The notes: generated by a model not told the origin, from the letters alone. A stretch of 64,000 nucleotides of DNA from Virgibacillus dokdonensis (GCF_900166595.1 NZ_LT745763.1:1458814-1522813); one strand, 5' to 3'. Shown: positions 26,416 to 36,577, numbered from the stretch's first letter. Numbers and translations are program-made.

Positions 26416-27796
26416 GGTTCTATGTCAAATGTTGGGGTGGAGTGAGATGCAATCTCACCCTACCCAACATGACTTCCAATTTTTTTATACTTATGTAAAA
26501 GAAGTATTCTTGCTCTTGCCCTTAGGAAGTTCCTGAATCCAAAGGCGTTCCTCTTCATGACTTTCGTTAGGTTATTAATTCCCTCCAAAAAACCATTTGA
26601 GTAATCAAATAAAAAGCTGTTTAATACCTCTGTCTGCCAGTTCTTGAATGTACGGATAGCCTTCTCAAATTCAGGGAGACCCTCTTGTTCTACCTTCCTG
26701 TAAAAATCCAATAATCCTTGTTTCGTTTCTTTGATCTTAACCTGTCCATTTTCCTTGGCTTGCTTGAACCAAAAGCAGTAGGACTCTTTCAATTCGTAAG
26801 CCCTGCGAAGTTCTTCATCCATCCCAAGATACCTGTCCAAATACCAGCGTTCCTTTTCGGTTAGCTTTGCACTGTCTTTATAAAACACATAGCGCATCCT
26901 TTTACATTTTTTACGGTCATAATCATTCCATTCAGATTGGATTCTTCTTCTGACTCCGTCAAGAGCCCAATAGATATAACGACAAAAATGAAAACGATCG
27001 GCTACAATAACCGGTTTCCCCAATGCCTTTTGGACAGCTGCCTTAAAAGAAGGACTCATGTCCATAATGACTACATCCACATTGGTTCCATGTTTTTGGA
27101 GATAATCCTTGAGGGTCTTCTTTTTTCGGTTTGGCAAAATATCAATCGGTTCCTTGGTCTCTCCATCAGCAATAATCAATTGATATTTTCCTGCCTTTGT
27201 ATCTCCCTTGTATTCATCGATGGCAATCACCTTTGGCAATTCTTGAACCTCTGACATTTCCTTTACGGCCAAACGGTCAAATCTGCGCATGACGGTCGAT
27301 ACGGAGACGCCAAACTGCTTGGCTGTTTCCTTAAAAGTCTTCGCTTGCACTATCCGAACGGATACCGCCCGATTCCATTCCATAGAAAGCCGTTGATATC
27401 GATGAACAAAAGGATTCTCCTCCGCAAATCGTTTCCCGCAGCACGAACAGGCATAGCGGCGTTTTTTGTAGAAGAGATAAGTTAATCGTTCAAACCACTT
27501 TAAATGTTTGATCTTTTGGATCCGATAATCATGAACTTTCTTGGTTCTCTTTCCACAGCTGGGACACTTGTGTACCTTGACAGGCATTTCTACATGAAGC
27601 GCAATACCACCTTCCATTTCCTCCACTTTTGTAATCCATACATCTTCAAGACCAGGCATTTTTATGGTAAAATTCATTTGCACGCAACTCCAATCTTTTC
27701 TTGTTTCTAGTCAATTCAAGTATAAAAGAATTGGATGTTTGCGTGTATATTTTTATGCGCAAATTGTGGGGAAACCCCAACATTTAGTATAGAGCC
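26416..27796 (-). mobile_element. ISL3-family insertion sequence, intact, 1381 bp
   Basis: The element has imperfect terminal inverted repeats. The left end is GGTTCTATGTCAAATGTTGG. The right end, read inward, is GGCTCTATACTAAATGTTGG. They agree at 19 of the first 23 positions. It is flanked by a perfect 8-bp direct repeat, AAAATTTT (26408-26415 and 27797-27804), the duplication size expected for ISL3. It encodes one full-length transposase on the minus strand. The target is inside a repeat A copy, so the insertion is younger than that repeat. Confidence 0.95.
26460..27677 (-). CDS. ISL3-family transposase
   Basis: This intact 405-residue DDE transposase starts at the ATG at 27677; an in-frame GTG two codons upstream is possible. 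The N-terminal zinc-binding region has CPSCGK (from Cys38) and a second CSCCGKRF cluster near residue 78. It is followed by an HTH (TFKETAKQFGVSVSTVMRR). Catalytic residues are Asp154 (AIDEYKGD), Asp206 (VIMDMSPSF) and Glu365 (GFLEGINNLTK). The YSNGFLEGINN..KRNAFGFRNF block is typical of the family. No frameshift is seen, so the element may be active. Confidence 0.95.
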   Translation of the reverse strand: MNFTIKMPGLEDVWITKVEEMEGGIALHVEMPVKVHKCPSCGKRTKKVHDYRIQKIKHLKWFERLTYLFYKKRRYACSCCGKRFAEENPFVHRYQRLSMEWNRAVSVRIVQAKTFKETAKQFGVSVSTVMRRFDRLAVKEMSEVQELPKVIAIDEYKGDTKAGKYQLIIADGETKEPIDILPNRKKKTLKDYLQKHGTNVDVVIMDMSPSFKAAVQKALGKPVIVADRFHFCRYIYWALDGVRRRIQSEWNDYDRKKCKRMRYVFYKDSAKLTEKERWYLDRYLGMDEELRRAYELKESYCFWFKQAKENGQVKIKETKQGLLDFYRKVEQEGLPEFEKAIRTFKNWQTEVLNSFLFDYSNGFLEGINNLTKVMKRNAFGFRNFLRARARILLLHKYKKIGSHVG

Positions 27797-27857
27797 AAAA
27801 TTTTTTGGTTTATAGTATAAGAAAAAATACAGTTTCCGCCACAAGCCAAGTTTTCTA
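27797..27857 (+). repeat. Dispersed repeat A, copy 7, right part
   Basis: AAAATTTTTTGGTTTATAG, TATAAG, ACAGTTTCCGCCACA and GCCAAGTTTTCTAG continue the copy interrupted by the IS. The upstream CTTGGC arm of the hairpin is missing here. Confidence 0.75.
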
Positions 27858-27972
27858 GAAAGATTGGACAATGTTGCTATCTCTCCTTATTTAATTAAGA
27901 GATAAAATGGCAAAGCGTATTCTCCCTATATATCGGTTGGTTGTAATGAAAGTTAAACTAAAAATGTATATA

Positions 27973-28485
27973 TTACCTGTTTTGTTGTTTGTAAATAGCT
28001 CCCTTTTCAACATAGGATTGGCAAATACGTTGCATTTCTGCATAATCAGTTTCTGTTAGTTCCCGAACGACTTTTGCTGGTCTGCCTAGTGCTAATGTAA
28101 AAGGCGGAATCTTTTTATTAGGTGGGACAAGACTTCCTGCTCCTATAAATGCGTATTCTCCTATTTCTGAGCCATCAAGTAAAATAGAACCCATACCAAT
28201 TAGAGCATGTTTTTGTATCGTTGTAGAGTGCAGCGTAGTTTGATGACCGACAGTAACATCACTTTCGATCGTTAATGGCATACCTGGGCTTTGGTGTAGA
28301 ACGGATAAGTCCTGAATACTAGTGCGTTCTCCTATATTGACAGGTGCAACATCACCGCGTATGACTGTTTTAAACCAGATACTTGATTGTGCACCAATTG
28401 TGACATCACCGATGATGCTTGCATCATTTGCTATAAATACAGAGTCATGAATACTTGGAAATATTCCTTTATAAGGATGTATCAT
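27973..28485 (-). CDS. ytoA: Gamma-carbonic anhydrase-like hexapeptide-repeat protein YtoA
   Basis: The protein is 170 residues, with its start at the ATG at 28485 after AGGAGG (a longer frame has no RBS). It has left-handed beta-helix hexapeptide repeats throughout. Gamma-class landmarks are IRGDVAPVNIG, ERTSIQDLSVLH and VTVGHQTTLHS, which carry the zinc-site histidines, and NKKIPPFTLALGRPAKVVR. The family also includes PaaY and CaiE-type proteins, so carbonic anhydrase activity is not certain. It is divergent from ytpB, with 84 bases between starts. Confidence 0.88.
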   Translation of the reverse strand: MIHPYKGIFPSIHDSVFIANDASIIGDVTIGAQSSIWFKTVIRGDVAPVNIGERTSIQDLSVLHQSPGMPLTIESDVTVGHQTTLHSTTIQKHALIGMGSILLDGSEIGEYAFIGAGSLVPPNKKIPPFTLALGRPAKVVRELTETDYAEMQRICQSYVEKGAIYKQQNR

Positions 28486-28569
28486 TTGAAACCTCCTAAA
28501 AAATATGCTGATAATAGTAATAGAAATAAACAAGGTAAAAGTGTTTGAAATTGGAACGGAGGCAAGACG

Positions 28570-29661
28570 TTGAGTATTGAAGTCCCAAGTACACCTATTC
28601 CTTTAATGATAACAGTTTATCGTAAGATCTTTCCAGCAGTAAGAGAGGAACTTGCTTTTTGGAAACAGCGAGCGAATGAAATCCCTGATCAAGAATTACG
28701 TTATCAAGCACTTGCAAGTATGTCTGAAAAAGAATTTCATTGTCAAGGTGGAGCAGTGTATGCGCTATTAGCAGGGAAAAGATGGAGAGATTGTGTACGT
28801 TTTATTGTAGCTTATCAAACAATAAGTGATTATTTAGATAATTTATGTGATCGAAGTACATCGCTAGACGCTAAATCTTTCGCGTTGTTACATACTTCCA
28901 TGATAGATGCGCATTGTCCTAAGTCATTACCGAAAGATTATTATGCGTTATTTGAGCATAAGCAAGACAATGGTTATTTGCAACAGCTCGTAAAAACCTG
29001 TAATGATATCGTTAGAAAATTGGATGATATTCCAACATATCAAGAACAAGCAATAAAGCTGGCAGGTTTATATAGCGATTTACAAGTACATAAACACGTT
29101 ATTCATGAGGAAAGAGTGCCGCGTTTAACAAAATGGTCTAATGTGAAAAATGTCTATCCGCTAGCTTGGTATGAATTTTCCGCTGCAGCTGGATCCACTT
29201 TAGGCGTTTTTTGTTTAATGGCGTACAGTTTAGCAGGCAGGTTGTATCGAAAGTTGGCTGATGAAATTGTAACAGCTTACTTTCCTTATATTCAAGGATT
29301 ACACATTTTATTGGATTATTATATTGATCAGCAGGAAGATAAAGAGGAAGCTGATTTAAATTTCTGTTCATATTACAAAAACGAGTCAATCATGCATGAA
29401 CGATTCAAATACTTTTGTGAGCAAGCAAAATTATATGCAGTTACTATACCTAACTCGAAATTCCATGTAATGGTTGTACAAGGATTAATCGGATTATACT
29501 TAGGGGACAATAAAGTGGGACATATCCCTAATTCCAAACGTTTGAAGCGACTACTTTTTCAAACGGCTGGATATCCTTCTATTTTTTTTCATCGCAATAC
29601 AAGAATGTATTATTTTCTTAAACTGTTTAAACTACAAAGAACCGCTGTTACACATAAGTAA
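28570..29661 (+). CDS. ytpB: Tetraprenyl-beta-curcumene synthase YtpB (DUF2600)
   Basis: This 363-residue protein belongs to the YtpB family, which cyclises all-trans-heptaprenyl diphosphate to tetraprenyl-beta-curcumene, the precursor of C35 sesquarterpenes in Bacillus. The aspartate motif is DYLDNLCD, near residue 87. The second half contains YIQGLHILLDYYIDQQED, a likely second metal site. The start is TTG at 28570 behind GGAGG, at ideal spacing; no nearby ATG is better. In B. subtilis the gene lies by ytpA; here no ytpA is seen next to it. Confidence 0.88.
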   Translation: MSIEVPSTPIPLMITVYRKIFPAVREELAFWKQRANEIPDQELRYQALASMSEKEFHCQGGAVYALLAGKRWRDCVRFIVAYQTISDYLDNLCDRSTSLDAKSFALLHTSMIDAHCPKSLPKDYYALFEHKQDNGYLQQLVKTCNDIVRKLDDIPTYQEQAIKLAGLYSDLQVHKHVIHEERVPRLTKWSNVKNVYPLAWYEFSAAAGSTLGVFCLMAYSLAGRLYRKLADEIVTAYFPYIQGLHILLDYYIDQQEDKEEADLNFCSYYKNESIMHERFKYFCEQAKLYAVTIPNSKFHVMVVQGLIGLYLGDNKVGHIPNSKRLKRLLFQTAGYPSIFFHRNTRMYYFLKLFKLQRTAVTHK

Positions 29662-29671
29662 CAACGGTTCT
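29639..29671. terminator. Hairpin between convergent ytpB and adhE
   Basis: The 13-bp stem GAACCGCTGTTAC/GTAACAACGGTTC (one mismatch) overlaps the ytpB stop codon. T-runs are short in both directions. Confidence 0.6.
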
Positions 29672-29742
29672 GTACAGTTTTACTGATCTTGGGTAGGGTA
29701 GAACAGTAAATCAATATAAACGGAAATCATGTTATAAGGTTT

Positions 29743-32340
29743 TTATATTCCTTTATATGCGTCACGGTATATAGTTGCCAGTTCAGTAATTAAAGGCAAT
29801 TTCGGGTTTGCTGTTGTACATTGGTCTTCAAAAGCTAATTCAGCAAGTTTATCTACTTTTGCTTCAAATGCTTGTTTGTTTACACCTGTGTCTTTAATGC
29901 TCATTGGGATATTTAGTTCTTTAGCAAGTTTAATAATAGCTTGTACTAAACTTTCTACTCCTTCTTCCACCGTTCTTGCTGGAAGCCCTAGCGCTTTTGC
30001 GATTTCTGCATAACGCTCATCTGCTATAAAGTATGCGTATTTAGGGAACGTAGCAAATTTTTCTGGTTTTTTAGCATTGTAACGGATAACATGTGGTAGT
30101 AATATCGTATTAGCTCTACCATGTGCAATGTTGAACGCTGCACCTAGTTTATGAGCTAAAGAGTGATTAATGCCTAAGAACGCATTGGAGAATGCCATTC
30201 CAGCAATTGTTGAAGCATTATGCATTTTTTCTCTAGCTAACTCATCATTTCCGTTATGATATGCTTTTGGCAAGTATTCAAAAACTAATTGAACTGCTTT
30301 AATTGCAAGCGCGTCAGTATAATCGTTTGCCAAATTGGACACATAAGCTTCAATGGCGTGTGTTAATACGTCCATACCAGTATCAGCTGTTACTTGTTTT
30401 GGCACAGACATGACAAATTGTGGATCAACTATAGCAACATTTGGTGTCATTTCATAATCTGCTAGCGGGTATTTTGTATCTGATTTTTTATCGGTAACCA
30501 CTGTAAATGATGTTACTTCAGAACCTGTTCCTGACGTTGTTGGCACACATACCAATTGAGCTAGTCTTCCTAATTTCGGGTATTTTACGATACGTTTACG
30601 AATGTCCATGAATTTCTGTTTTAGAGCGTTAAAATCAGCATCTGGATGCTCGTAGAATAACCACATGGCTTTAGCAGCATCCATTGGAGATCCACCACCA
30701 ATAGCGATAATAACATCTGGTTCAAACTTTTGCATTAACGCAGTACCTTTGCGAATGGTTTCAATAGATGGATCAGCTTCGACATCTGAAAAAATTTCAC
30801 AATGGACATAATCAGCACGTTTACGTAAATAGTAGAGAGCTTTATCTACATAACCTAATTCTACCATCATCGGATCAGTTACAATAAATGCTTTAGAGAT
30901 GTCAGGCATTTTTTCTAAATATTGAATTGCATTTTTTTCAAAATAGATTTTAGGAGGTAGTTTAAACCATTGCATATTATTTCTCCTCCGAGCCACTTTT
31001 TTAATATTCATTAAATTGATTGTTCCGACGTTTGTTGATACGGAGTTTCCGCCATAAGTTCCACATCCTAATGTAAGGGAAGGCATATGGTTGTTATAAA
31101 TATCGCCGATTCCCCCTTGAGAAGATGGTGAATTTACAATTAGTCTCCCTGCTTTCATCTTTAGAGAAAAGGCTTCTATAACCTCTTGGTCAGTAGAATG
31201 AATGACTGCTGAATGTCCTAGACCCCCAAAGTGTAGCATTTCATCAGCACGCTTAAACCCTTCTTCTGTGCTATTTACTTTATAACAAGCTAATACAGGA
31301 CTTAATTTTTCTCGAGATAACGGATATTCTGGTCCAACGCCTTCAATTTCAGCAAGTAAAATTTTAGTGTTTTTGGCCACATTTACTCCTGCCATCTTAG
31401 CAATTTCATATGCTGGTTTACCAACAATATCCGCATTTACTGCACAAGTTGTAGGATTTATAACCAGTTTTTCCACTTTTTTTCTTTCTGCTTCTGTTAG
31501 GAAATGACAATTATTAGCTACCATTTCATGTTTTACCGTGTCATATATTTCTTTATCAATAATAACCGCTTGTTCAGAGGCACAAATCATTCCGTTATCA
31601 AATGTTTTGGATAAAATGAGATCATTGACAGCGCGCTTTATTTGTGCGGTTTTTTCTATATAACATGGTACATTTCCTGGACCAACACCGAGGGCTGGCT
31701 TTCCAGAACTATACGCTGATTTCACCATTCCTGAACCACCAGTAGCAAGTATAAGTGATACGCCGTCATGATTCATTAATGTTTTCGTTGCTTCAACAGA
31801 AGGTGTTTCTATCCACTGAATACAGTTTTTAGGTGCACCTGCTTTTACCGCGGCATCAAGTAATACTTTTGCTGCCTGACTGCTACATTTTTGAGCAGAA
31901 GGGTGGAAAGCGAAAATAATTGGGTTTCTCGTTTTAATGGAAATAAGTGATTTAAACATGGTTGTTGATGTTGGGTTTGTAACTGGTGTTATACCACAGA
32001 TTACCCCAGCTGGTTCAGCAATTTCAACCATTCCTTCTTGCTCATCCTCATGAATAATTCCAACAGTTTTATCGTATTTAATGTTATGATAAATATATTC
32101 TGTTGCAAAGATGTTTTTAATAGCTTTATCTTCAAAGACGCCACGACCTGTTTCTTCAATGGCCAGTTTAGCTAAAGGCATATGCTGATCAAGACCTGCT
32201 AACGCCATTTCTTTTACAATCGTATTAATCGCTTCTTGATCTAGCTGTTTTAAACCTTCCAAGGACTCTTCTGCTTGGGAGATTAGTTGATTAATTTTAG
32301 TGGAAACTAGCTCTACAGTTCCTTTTGTTTTCTCAGTCAT
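29743..32340 (-). CDS. adhE: Bifunctional acetaldehyde-CoA/alcohol dehydrogenase AdhE
   Basis: The 865-residue fermentative enzyme reduces acetyl-CoA to acetaldehyde and ethanol, regenerating NAD+. The N-terminal aldehyde dehydrogenase domain (about 1-440) has the catalytic Cys in GMICASEQ and the nucleotide-binding ATGGSG and GVGPGNVP. The C-terminal iron alcohol dehydrogenase domain (about 455-865) has [23 protein letters not shown] and the iron ligands in NHSLAHKLG and [11 protein letters not shown] set the start at the ATG at 32340 (AAGGAGG site); a longer frame upstream adds 69 unrelated residues. Two Rex-like sites lie upstream. Confidence 0.96.
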   Translation of the reverse strand: MTEKTKGTVELVSTKINQLISQAEESLEGLKQLDQEAINTIVKEMALAGLDQHMPLAKLAIEETGRGVFEDKAIKNIFATEYIYHNIKYDKTVGIIHEDEQEGMVEIAEPAGVICGITPVTNPTSTTMFKSLISIKTRNPIIFAFHPSAQKCSSQAAKVLLDAAVKAGAPKNCIQWIETPSVEATKTLMNHDGVSLILATGGSGMVKSAYSSGKPALGVGPGNVPCYIEKTAQIKRAVNDLILSKTFDNGMICASEQAVIIDKEIYDTVKHEMVANNCHFLTEAERKKVEKLVINPTTCAVNADIVGKPAYEIAKMAGVNVAKNTKILLAEIEGVGPEYPLSREKLSPVLACYKVNSTEEGFKRADEMLHFGGLGHSAVIHSTDQEVIEAFSLKMKAGRLIVNSPSSQGGIGDIYNNHMPSLTLGCGTYGGNSVSTNVGTINLMNIKKVARRRNNMQWFKLPPKIYFEKNAIQYLEKMPDISKAFIVTDPMMVELGYVDKALYYLRKRADYVHCEIFSDVEADPSIETIRKGTALMQKFEPDVIIAIGGGSPMDAAKAMWLFYEHPDADFNALKQKFMDIRKRIVKYPKLGRLAQLVCVPTTSGTGSEVTSFTVVTDKKSDTKYPLADYEMTPNVAIVDPQFVMSVPKQVTADTGMDVLTHAIEAYVSNLANDYTDALAIKAVQLVFEYLPKAYHNGNDELAREKMHNASTIAGMAFSNAFLGINHSLAHKLGAAFNIAHGRANTILLPHVIRYNAKKPEKFATFPKYAYFIADERYAEIAKALGLPARTVEEGVESLVQAIIKLAKELNIPMSIKDTGVNKQAFEAKVDKLAELAFEDQCTTANPKLPLITELATIYRDAYKGI

Positions 32341-32358
32341 AATAGGACCCTCCTTGGT

Positions 32359-32376
32359 TTGTGAAATACTGAGCAA
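32359..32376 (-). promoter_or_regulatory. Rex-like operator 1 of adhE
   Basis: The plus strand reads TTGTGAAATACTGAGCAA. The TTGTGAA half matches the redox regulator Rex consensus; the other half is diverged. It is 17 of 18 bases identical to a second copy 68 bases upstream of the gene direction. Confidence 0.5.
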
Positions 32377-32426
32377 TCTTTTTACACCTTCATTATATAA
32401 CGGTTTTTTATAAATTTCCATACCTT

Positions 32427-32444
32427 TTGTGAAATAATGAGCAA
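32427..32444 (-). promoter_or_regulatory. Rex-like operator 2 of adhE
   Basis: The plus strand reads TTGTGAAATAATGAGCAA. It differs from operator 1 at one base. Paired sites fit NADH-responsive repression of adhE by Rex, as in other Firmicutes. Confidence 0.5.
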
Positions 32445-32667
32445 ACTTTTTTTGTTGGAAACGTTGTACTATAACAAGTAAACGATTACAAGGTTGGTTT
32501 GTTAGTATTATGTATTTTTTGTGAACAGAGGGCTTTTTATTGTGCAATTAAAAGTGTTGATATTTTCAATAAGAGGAGACTTCATTTAATCTAATATCAA
32601 AGTAAATCTTATTAGCGAGTTCTTTTATTCCAAAGACTTGTTTGTACCTAAAGGCTCTTGCGAGTTA

Positions 32668-32742
32668 GGGGGGCTGTGTCTCCCGCTTCAAACTTTTTTC
32701 TAATTTGGCTTTCAAAATTTGAAGTAGGAGTCTTACAGCCAT
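32668..32742. repeat. Long imperfect hairpin (repeat D, copy 2)
   Basis: The arms GGCTGTGTCTCC...CTTCAAA and TTTGAAGTAGGAGTCTTACAGCC enclose an AT-rich loop. The right arm shares GCTGTAAGACTCCTACTT (minus sense) with the hairpin at 8571-8645. Confidence 0.45.
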
Positions 32743-32790
32743 TCGTTTTCGTTATATATTTCAAACCTAAATGGGGTTTACAGGTGTATT

Positions 32791-32888
32791 TTTATATTAT
32801 AGGAAAGCATAGAGTTTTAAAGTTTAAAATAAGCAAAATGAAGGATTGATTCTCCATAATGACTTGACAATAACCCAAGTTTTTATTT
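32791..32888 (+). repeat. Dispersed repeat A, copy 8
   Basis: TTATATTATAGGAAAGCATA, AGTTTAAAATAAGC, TGATTCTCCATAA and the diverged hairpin ACTTGACAATAACCCAAG followed by TTTTTATTTTC. Confidence 0.65.
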
Positions 32889-32905
32889 TCTTTTAAATAA
32901 GCAAA

Positions 32906-33502
32906 CTAAAATGACAATTTTCTTTTAGTGAAGCCATTCCCTTTTTTTTCGATAGCGATAATAAATGGTGGATTATTTCTTTGATTAATAAACCGATATT
33001 GCAACACATGATAGGAGCGTTGGCTCAACTGCATTACATGTTTTAAAACAGCTTCTTTTTCTTCATGTCCTCCTTCATGACCGTAATAGACAACGATGAC
33101 AATCAAGCCGTTTGGTTTTAGAAAATGTAATATTTTGTTGATGGCCATAATGGTGGAATTAGCATTGGTGATAATGGTTTTATCGCTTCTAGGCAGGTAA
33201 CCAAGGTTAAATACTGCTCCTCCAACTAACATTTCTTTTGTAGGTAAGTATTTTTCTAAATGTTCATGGCTATCATGAATAATAGATACATTCTGTTTTT
33301 GATTCTCTTGCATTAACTGTCTAGTTGTTTGAATTGCTTGCTCTTGAATATCAAATGCTAAAACGTGGCCATTTTTACCAACGACATTACTTAAAAACAG
33401 CGTATCTTGACCGTTTCCGCAAGTTGCGTCAATGACAGTTTCGTTTTTTTCAATAGTGGATTCTAATAAATAATGCGCATAGTGCAAAATTCCGTGTAAC
33501 AT
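32906..33502 (-). CDS. mnmM: tRNA (mnm5s2U34) methyltransferase MnmM (YtqB)
   Basis: This 198-residue class I SAM-dependent methyltransferase begins at the ATG at 33502, after AAAGGAG. SAM-binding motif I is VIDATCGNGQDT (about residues 29-40), followed by VLAFDIQEQAI, with FNLGYLPRSDK as the catalytic loop and PPFIIAIEKK at the end. The family, formerly YtqB, was recently assigned the last methylation of the tRNA wobble uridine (nm5s2U to mnm5s2U) in Gram-positive bacteria. It is adjacent to leuS but divergent from it. Confidence 0.88.
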   Translation of the reverse strand: MLHGILHYAHYLLESTIEKNETVIDATCGNGQDTLFLSNVVGKNGHVLAFDIQEQAIQTTRQLMQENQKQNVSIIHDSHEHLEKYLPTKEMLVGGAVFNLGYLPRSDKTIITNANSTIMAINKILHFLKPNGLIVIVVYYGHEGGHEEKEAVLKHVMQLSQRSYHVLQYRFINQRNNPPFIIAIEKKGNGFTKRKLSF

Positions 33503-33562
33503 GATTATCTCCTTTGCCAAAATTATTACTACTTATTTTAGCAGATGAAGTTACATGTTGTC

Positions 33563-33591
33563 TTGACAAAGATAAAATAATTCATTACAAT
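33563..33591 (+). promoter_or_regulatory. Promoter of the leuS T-box leader
   Basis: TTGACA and TACAAT are separated by exactly 17 bases. The start is predicted near 33598. Confidence 0.8.
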
Positions 33592-33597
33592 TCGATA

Positions 33598-33857
33598 TAA
33601 CAAGATAATGACAATGCCAAGGAATAGTAGTAAATCACTTCAGGAATAGAGAGGCAATGGTAGGTGGAAATTGTCCCTGGTTTATTTATGAACTCACCTT
33701 GAGCTGTTGCAGGAGCGAAAATTGCAGAGTAGTTTCTGACGTATGTCCTCGTTACGGATTTCAAGTGAATGCTGATGAGCATTAAAATGGGTGGTACCGC
33801 GGGTGAAAGCATCTCGTCCCTTCTATAAAATTAGGAGGGAACGTGATGCTTTTTTTA
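33598..33857 (+). ncRNA. T-box leader of leuS (leucine-specific)
   Basis: The Stem I region (about 33610-33725) includes AATAGAGAGGCAATGG and GGTGGAAATTG. GAACTCACC holds a candidate CTC leucine specifier at 33693-33695. The T-box proper, TGGGTGGTACCGCG, is at 33788-33801. A terminator pairs AGCATCTCGTCCCTTC with GGAGGGAACGTGATGCT and ends in T7-8 (to 33857). Uncharged tRNA-Leu is expected to bind specifier and T-box and stabilise the antiterminator, switching leuS on. Confidence 0.95.
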
Positions 33858-33951
33858 TTTTTATATAAATAGTACCTTTTGAAATGGCTATGTTCAGTTT
33901 AAGCTGAAATGTAATGTATCTAGATATTTTAAAATAATAGGAGGAAAAAAC

Positions 33952-36366
33952 ATGAGTTACCATCATCAGCAAATGGAGAAAAAATGGCAAACATACTGGT
34001 TGGAAAATAAAACATTTAAAACAAATACGTTTTCAGAAAAAGAAAAGTTTTACGCGTTGGATATGTTCCCGTATCCATCTGGGGCTGGCTTACATGTGGG
34101 GCATCCAGAAGGATACACAGCTACAGATATTATATCGAGAATGAAGCGAATGCAAGGTTATGAGGTGTTGCATCCAATGGGGTGGGATGCGTTTGGACTC
34201 CCTGCTGAACAGTATGCAATTGATACGGGAAATAGCCCGGCAGCATTTACGGATAAAAATATAAATATATTTAAGCGACAAATTCAAGCTCTCGGCTTTT
34301 CTTATGATTGGGATCGGGAAGTTAATACTACAGATCCTAACTATTATAAGTGGACACAATGGATATTTATAAAAATGTATGAACACGGGTTAGCATATAT
34401 GGATGAAGTACCTGTAAATTGGTGCCCTGCTTTAGGCACGGTATTAGCGAATGAAGAAGTAATTGATGGAAAAAGCGAGCGTGGAGGGCACCCTGTTATT
34501 CGTAAGCCAATGAAACAATGGATGCTACGAATCACTGCCTATGCAGATCGTCTTTTAGAAGATTTGGAAGAATTGGATTGGCCAGAGAGTTTAAAGGATA
34601 TGCAACGAAATTGGATCGGCAGATCAGAAGGTGCTGAAGTTAGCTTTGAAATTGAGTCATTGAATGAAGCGTTTACTGTTTTTACAACTAGACCAGATAC
34701 ACTATTTGGCGCAACCTATGCTGTTTTAGCACCTGAGCACCCTTTGGTAAAGAAAATTGTAACAGACAAGCAAAAAGATAATGTTGAAAAGTATATTCAT
34801 GAGATCGCAACGAAGTCAGACTTAGAAAGAACAGAATTATCGAAAGAAAAAACAGGTGTTTTTACAGGGTCATATGCTATTAATCCTGTGAATGGAGAGA
34901 AAATGCCAATCTGGATTGCGGATTATGTATTAATGAGTTACGGTTCAGGTGCAATTATGGCTGTTCCAGCACATGATGAAAGAGACTACGAATTTGCTAC
35001 TAAATTTGAACTCCCTATTGTTGAGGTTGTTGCAGGCGGAGACATTACAAAAGGAGCTTATACCGGGGAAGGCAAGCATATTAATTCTGGATTTTTAAAT
35101 GGTTTAGGTAAAGACGAAGCGATTAGGAAAATGATTGCGTGGTTAGAGGAACACGGAAAAGGTGCAAAAAAAATCACCTACCGTCTTCGCGATTGGTTGT
35201 TCGCTAGACAACGTTATTGGGGTGAGCCTATTCCTATAATTCATTGGGAAGACGGAACGATGACAACTGTCCCAGAAGAAGAATTGCCATTAGAATTACC
35301 GTCTATGAATAATATTCAACCATCAGGGACGGGAGAATCGCCACTAGCAAATGCCGAGGAATGGGTAAATGTCATTGATCCTAAAACGGGTATGAAAGGA
35401 AGGAGAGAAACGAACACTATGCCGCAGTGGGCAGGAAGTTGCTGGTATTTCTTACGCTATATTGACCCGGTAAATTCTAAGCAGTTAGCTGCCCCTGAGG
35501 CACTTCAGCAATGGTTGCCTGTTGATCTATATATTGGTGGTGCTGAGCATGCTGTTCTTCATCTTCTATATGCACGTTTTTGGCATAAATTTTTATACGA
35601 TATTGGGGTTGTTCCTACGAAAGAGCCGTTTACAAAGTTGTTCAATCAAGGAATGATCTTGGGAGAAGGAAATGAGAAAATGAGTAAATCTAAAGGTAAT
35701 GTCGTCAATCCTGACGATGTTATAGAATCTCATGGTGCAGATACTTTACGACTTTATGAAATGTTCATGGGTCCGCTAGATGCTTCTGTTGCTTGGTCAG
35801 AAAATGGGCTGGATGGCTCACGCCGCTTCCTCGATCGTGTTTGGCGCTTAACTATTGAGGATGATGGGCAACTTTCTAGAAAAATTATTGAAGAAAATGA
35901 TGGCACTTTAGATAAAACATACCATGAAACAGTAAAGAAAGTGACGGAGGATTTTAATAATTTGCATTTTAATACAGCTATCTCTCAAATGATGGTGTTT
36001 GTGAATGAATGTAATAAAGCGGAATATATTCCTAAAAAGTATGTGGAAGGATTTATAAAAATGCTCTCCCCAATTGCGCCACATATTGCAGAGGAGATAT
36101 GGCTAAAGTTAGGTCATTCGGATACGATCACCTATGAACCTTGGCCTGTATATGATGAAGAAAAGCTGATAGAAAATGAAGTGGAAATTGTTTTGCAAGT
36201 GATGGGGAAAGTTCGTGCTAAAGTAAATGTTTCTAAAGATGCTTCAAAAGAAGAATTAGAAAAAATAGCTTTAGAAAATGAAAAGATTAAAGATTTAATT
36301 ACAGATAAAACAATTCGAAAAGTCGTTGTTGTACCAGGGAAACTAGTTAATATCGTTGCCAATTAA
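33952..36366 (+). CDS. leuS: Leucyl-tRNA synthetase
   Basis: The 804-residue class I synthetase charges tRNA-Leu. The HIGH-type motif HVGH is at 48-51, and KMSKS is at 576-580. The editing domain (about 220-410) contains [12 protein letters not shown] and [31 protein letters not shown] is the zinc-region equivalent. Length is typical for Bacillus (about 804). RBS AGGAGG precedes the ATG at 33952. T-box control matches the function. Confidence 0.97.
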   Translation: MSYHHQQMEKKWQTYWLENKTFKTNTFSEKEKFYALDMFPYPSGAGLHVGHPEGYTATDIISRMKRMQGYEVLHPMGWDAFGLPAEQYAIDTGNSPAAFTDKNINIFKRQIQALGFSYDWDREVNTTDPNYYKWTQWIFIKMYEHGLAYMDEVPVNWCPALGTVLANEEVIDGKSERGGHPVIRKPMKQWMLRITAYADRLLEDLEELDWPESLKDMQRNWIGRSEGAEVSFEIESLNEAFTVFTTRPDTLFGATYAVLAPEHPLVKKIVTDKQKDNVEKYIHEIATKSDLERTELSKEKTGVFTGSYAINPVNGEKMPIWIADYVLMSYGSGAIMAVPAHDERDYEFATKFELPIVEVVAGGDITKGAYTGEGKHINSGFLNGLGKDEAIRKMIAWLEEHGKGAKKITYRLRDWLFARQRYWGEPIPIIHWEDGTMTTVPEEELPLELPSMNNIQPSGTGESPLANAEEWVNVIDPKTGMKGRRETNTMPQWAGSCWYFLRYIDPVNSKQLAAPEALQQWLPVDLYIGGAEHAVLHLLYARFWHKFLYDIGVVPTKEPFTKLFNQGMILGEGNEKMSKSKGNVVNPDDVIESHGADTLRLYEMFMGPLDASVAWSENGLDGSRRFLDRVWRLTIEDDGQLSRKIIEENDGTLDKTYHETVKKVTEDFNNLHFNTAISQMMVFVNECNKAEYIPKKYVEGFIKMLSPIAPHIAEEIWLKLGHSDTITYEPWPVYDEEKLIENEVEIVLQVMGKVRAKVNVSKDASKEELEKIALENEKIKDLITDKTIRKVVVVPGKLVNIVAN

Positions 36367-36408
36367 TCAAATGTTGCTGTCATTACCAAGGATACTTCTA
36401 AAAGTAGC

Positions 36409-36454
36409 GGGGCTGTTGCGCAATCAGATAACTGATTGTGCAACAGCTCCTTTT
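36409..36454 (+). terminator. Terminator of leuS
   Basis: A long stem, GGGGCTGTTGCGCAATCAG paired with CTGATTGTGCAACAGCTCC, has a 4-base loop and is followed by TTTT. Confidence 0.85.
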
Positions 36455-36577
36455 GCTTAGAAATAAAGTGATGCAGAACTCTAACTTCCACAGTCGTTTG
36501 CAAGAAGTGAGAAAGAGGGGGGGCTGTGTGGCACAACTATATGTCGAACGTAAAGAAAAATCTATTTTAATGGGCCT

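Noticed and set aside
32341..32547. 69-residue N-terminal extension of AdhE
   Set aside because: The extension has no similarity to the aldehyde dehydrogenase domain; the strong AAGGAGG site and family length set the start at 32340. The extension covers the promoter and Rex-like sites.
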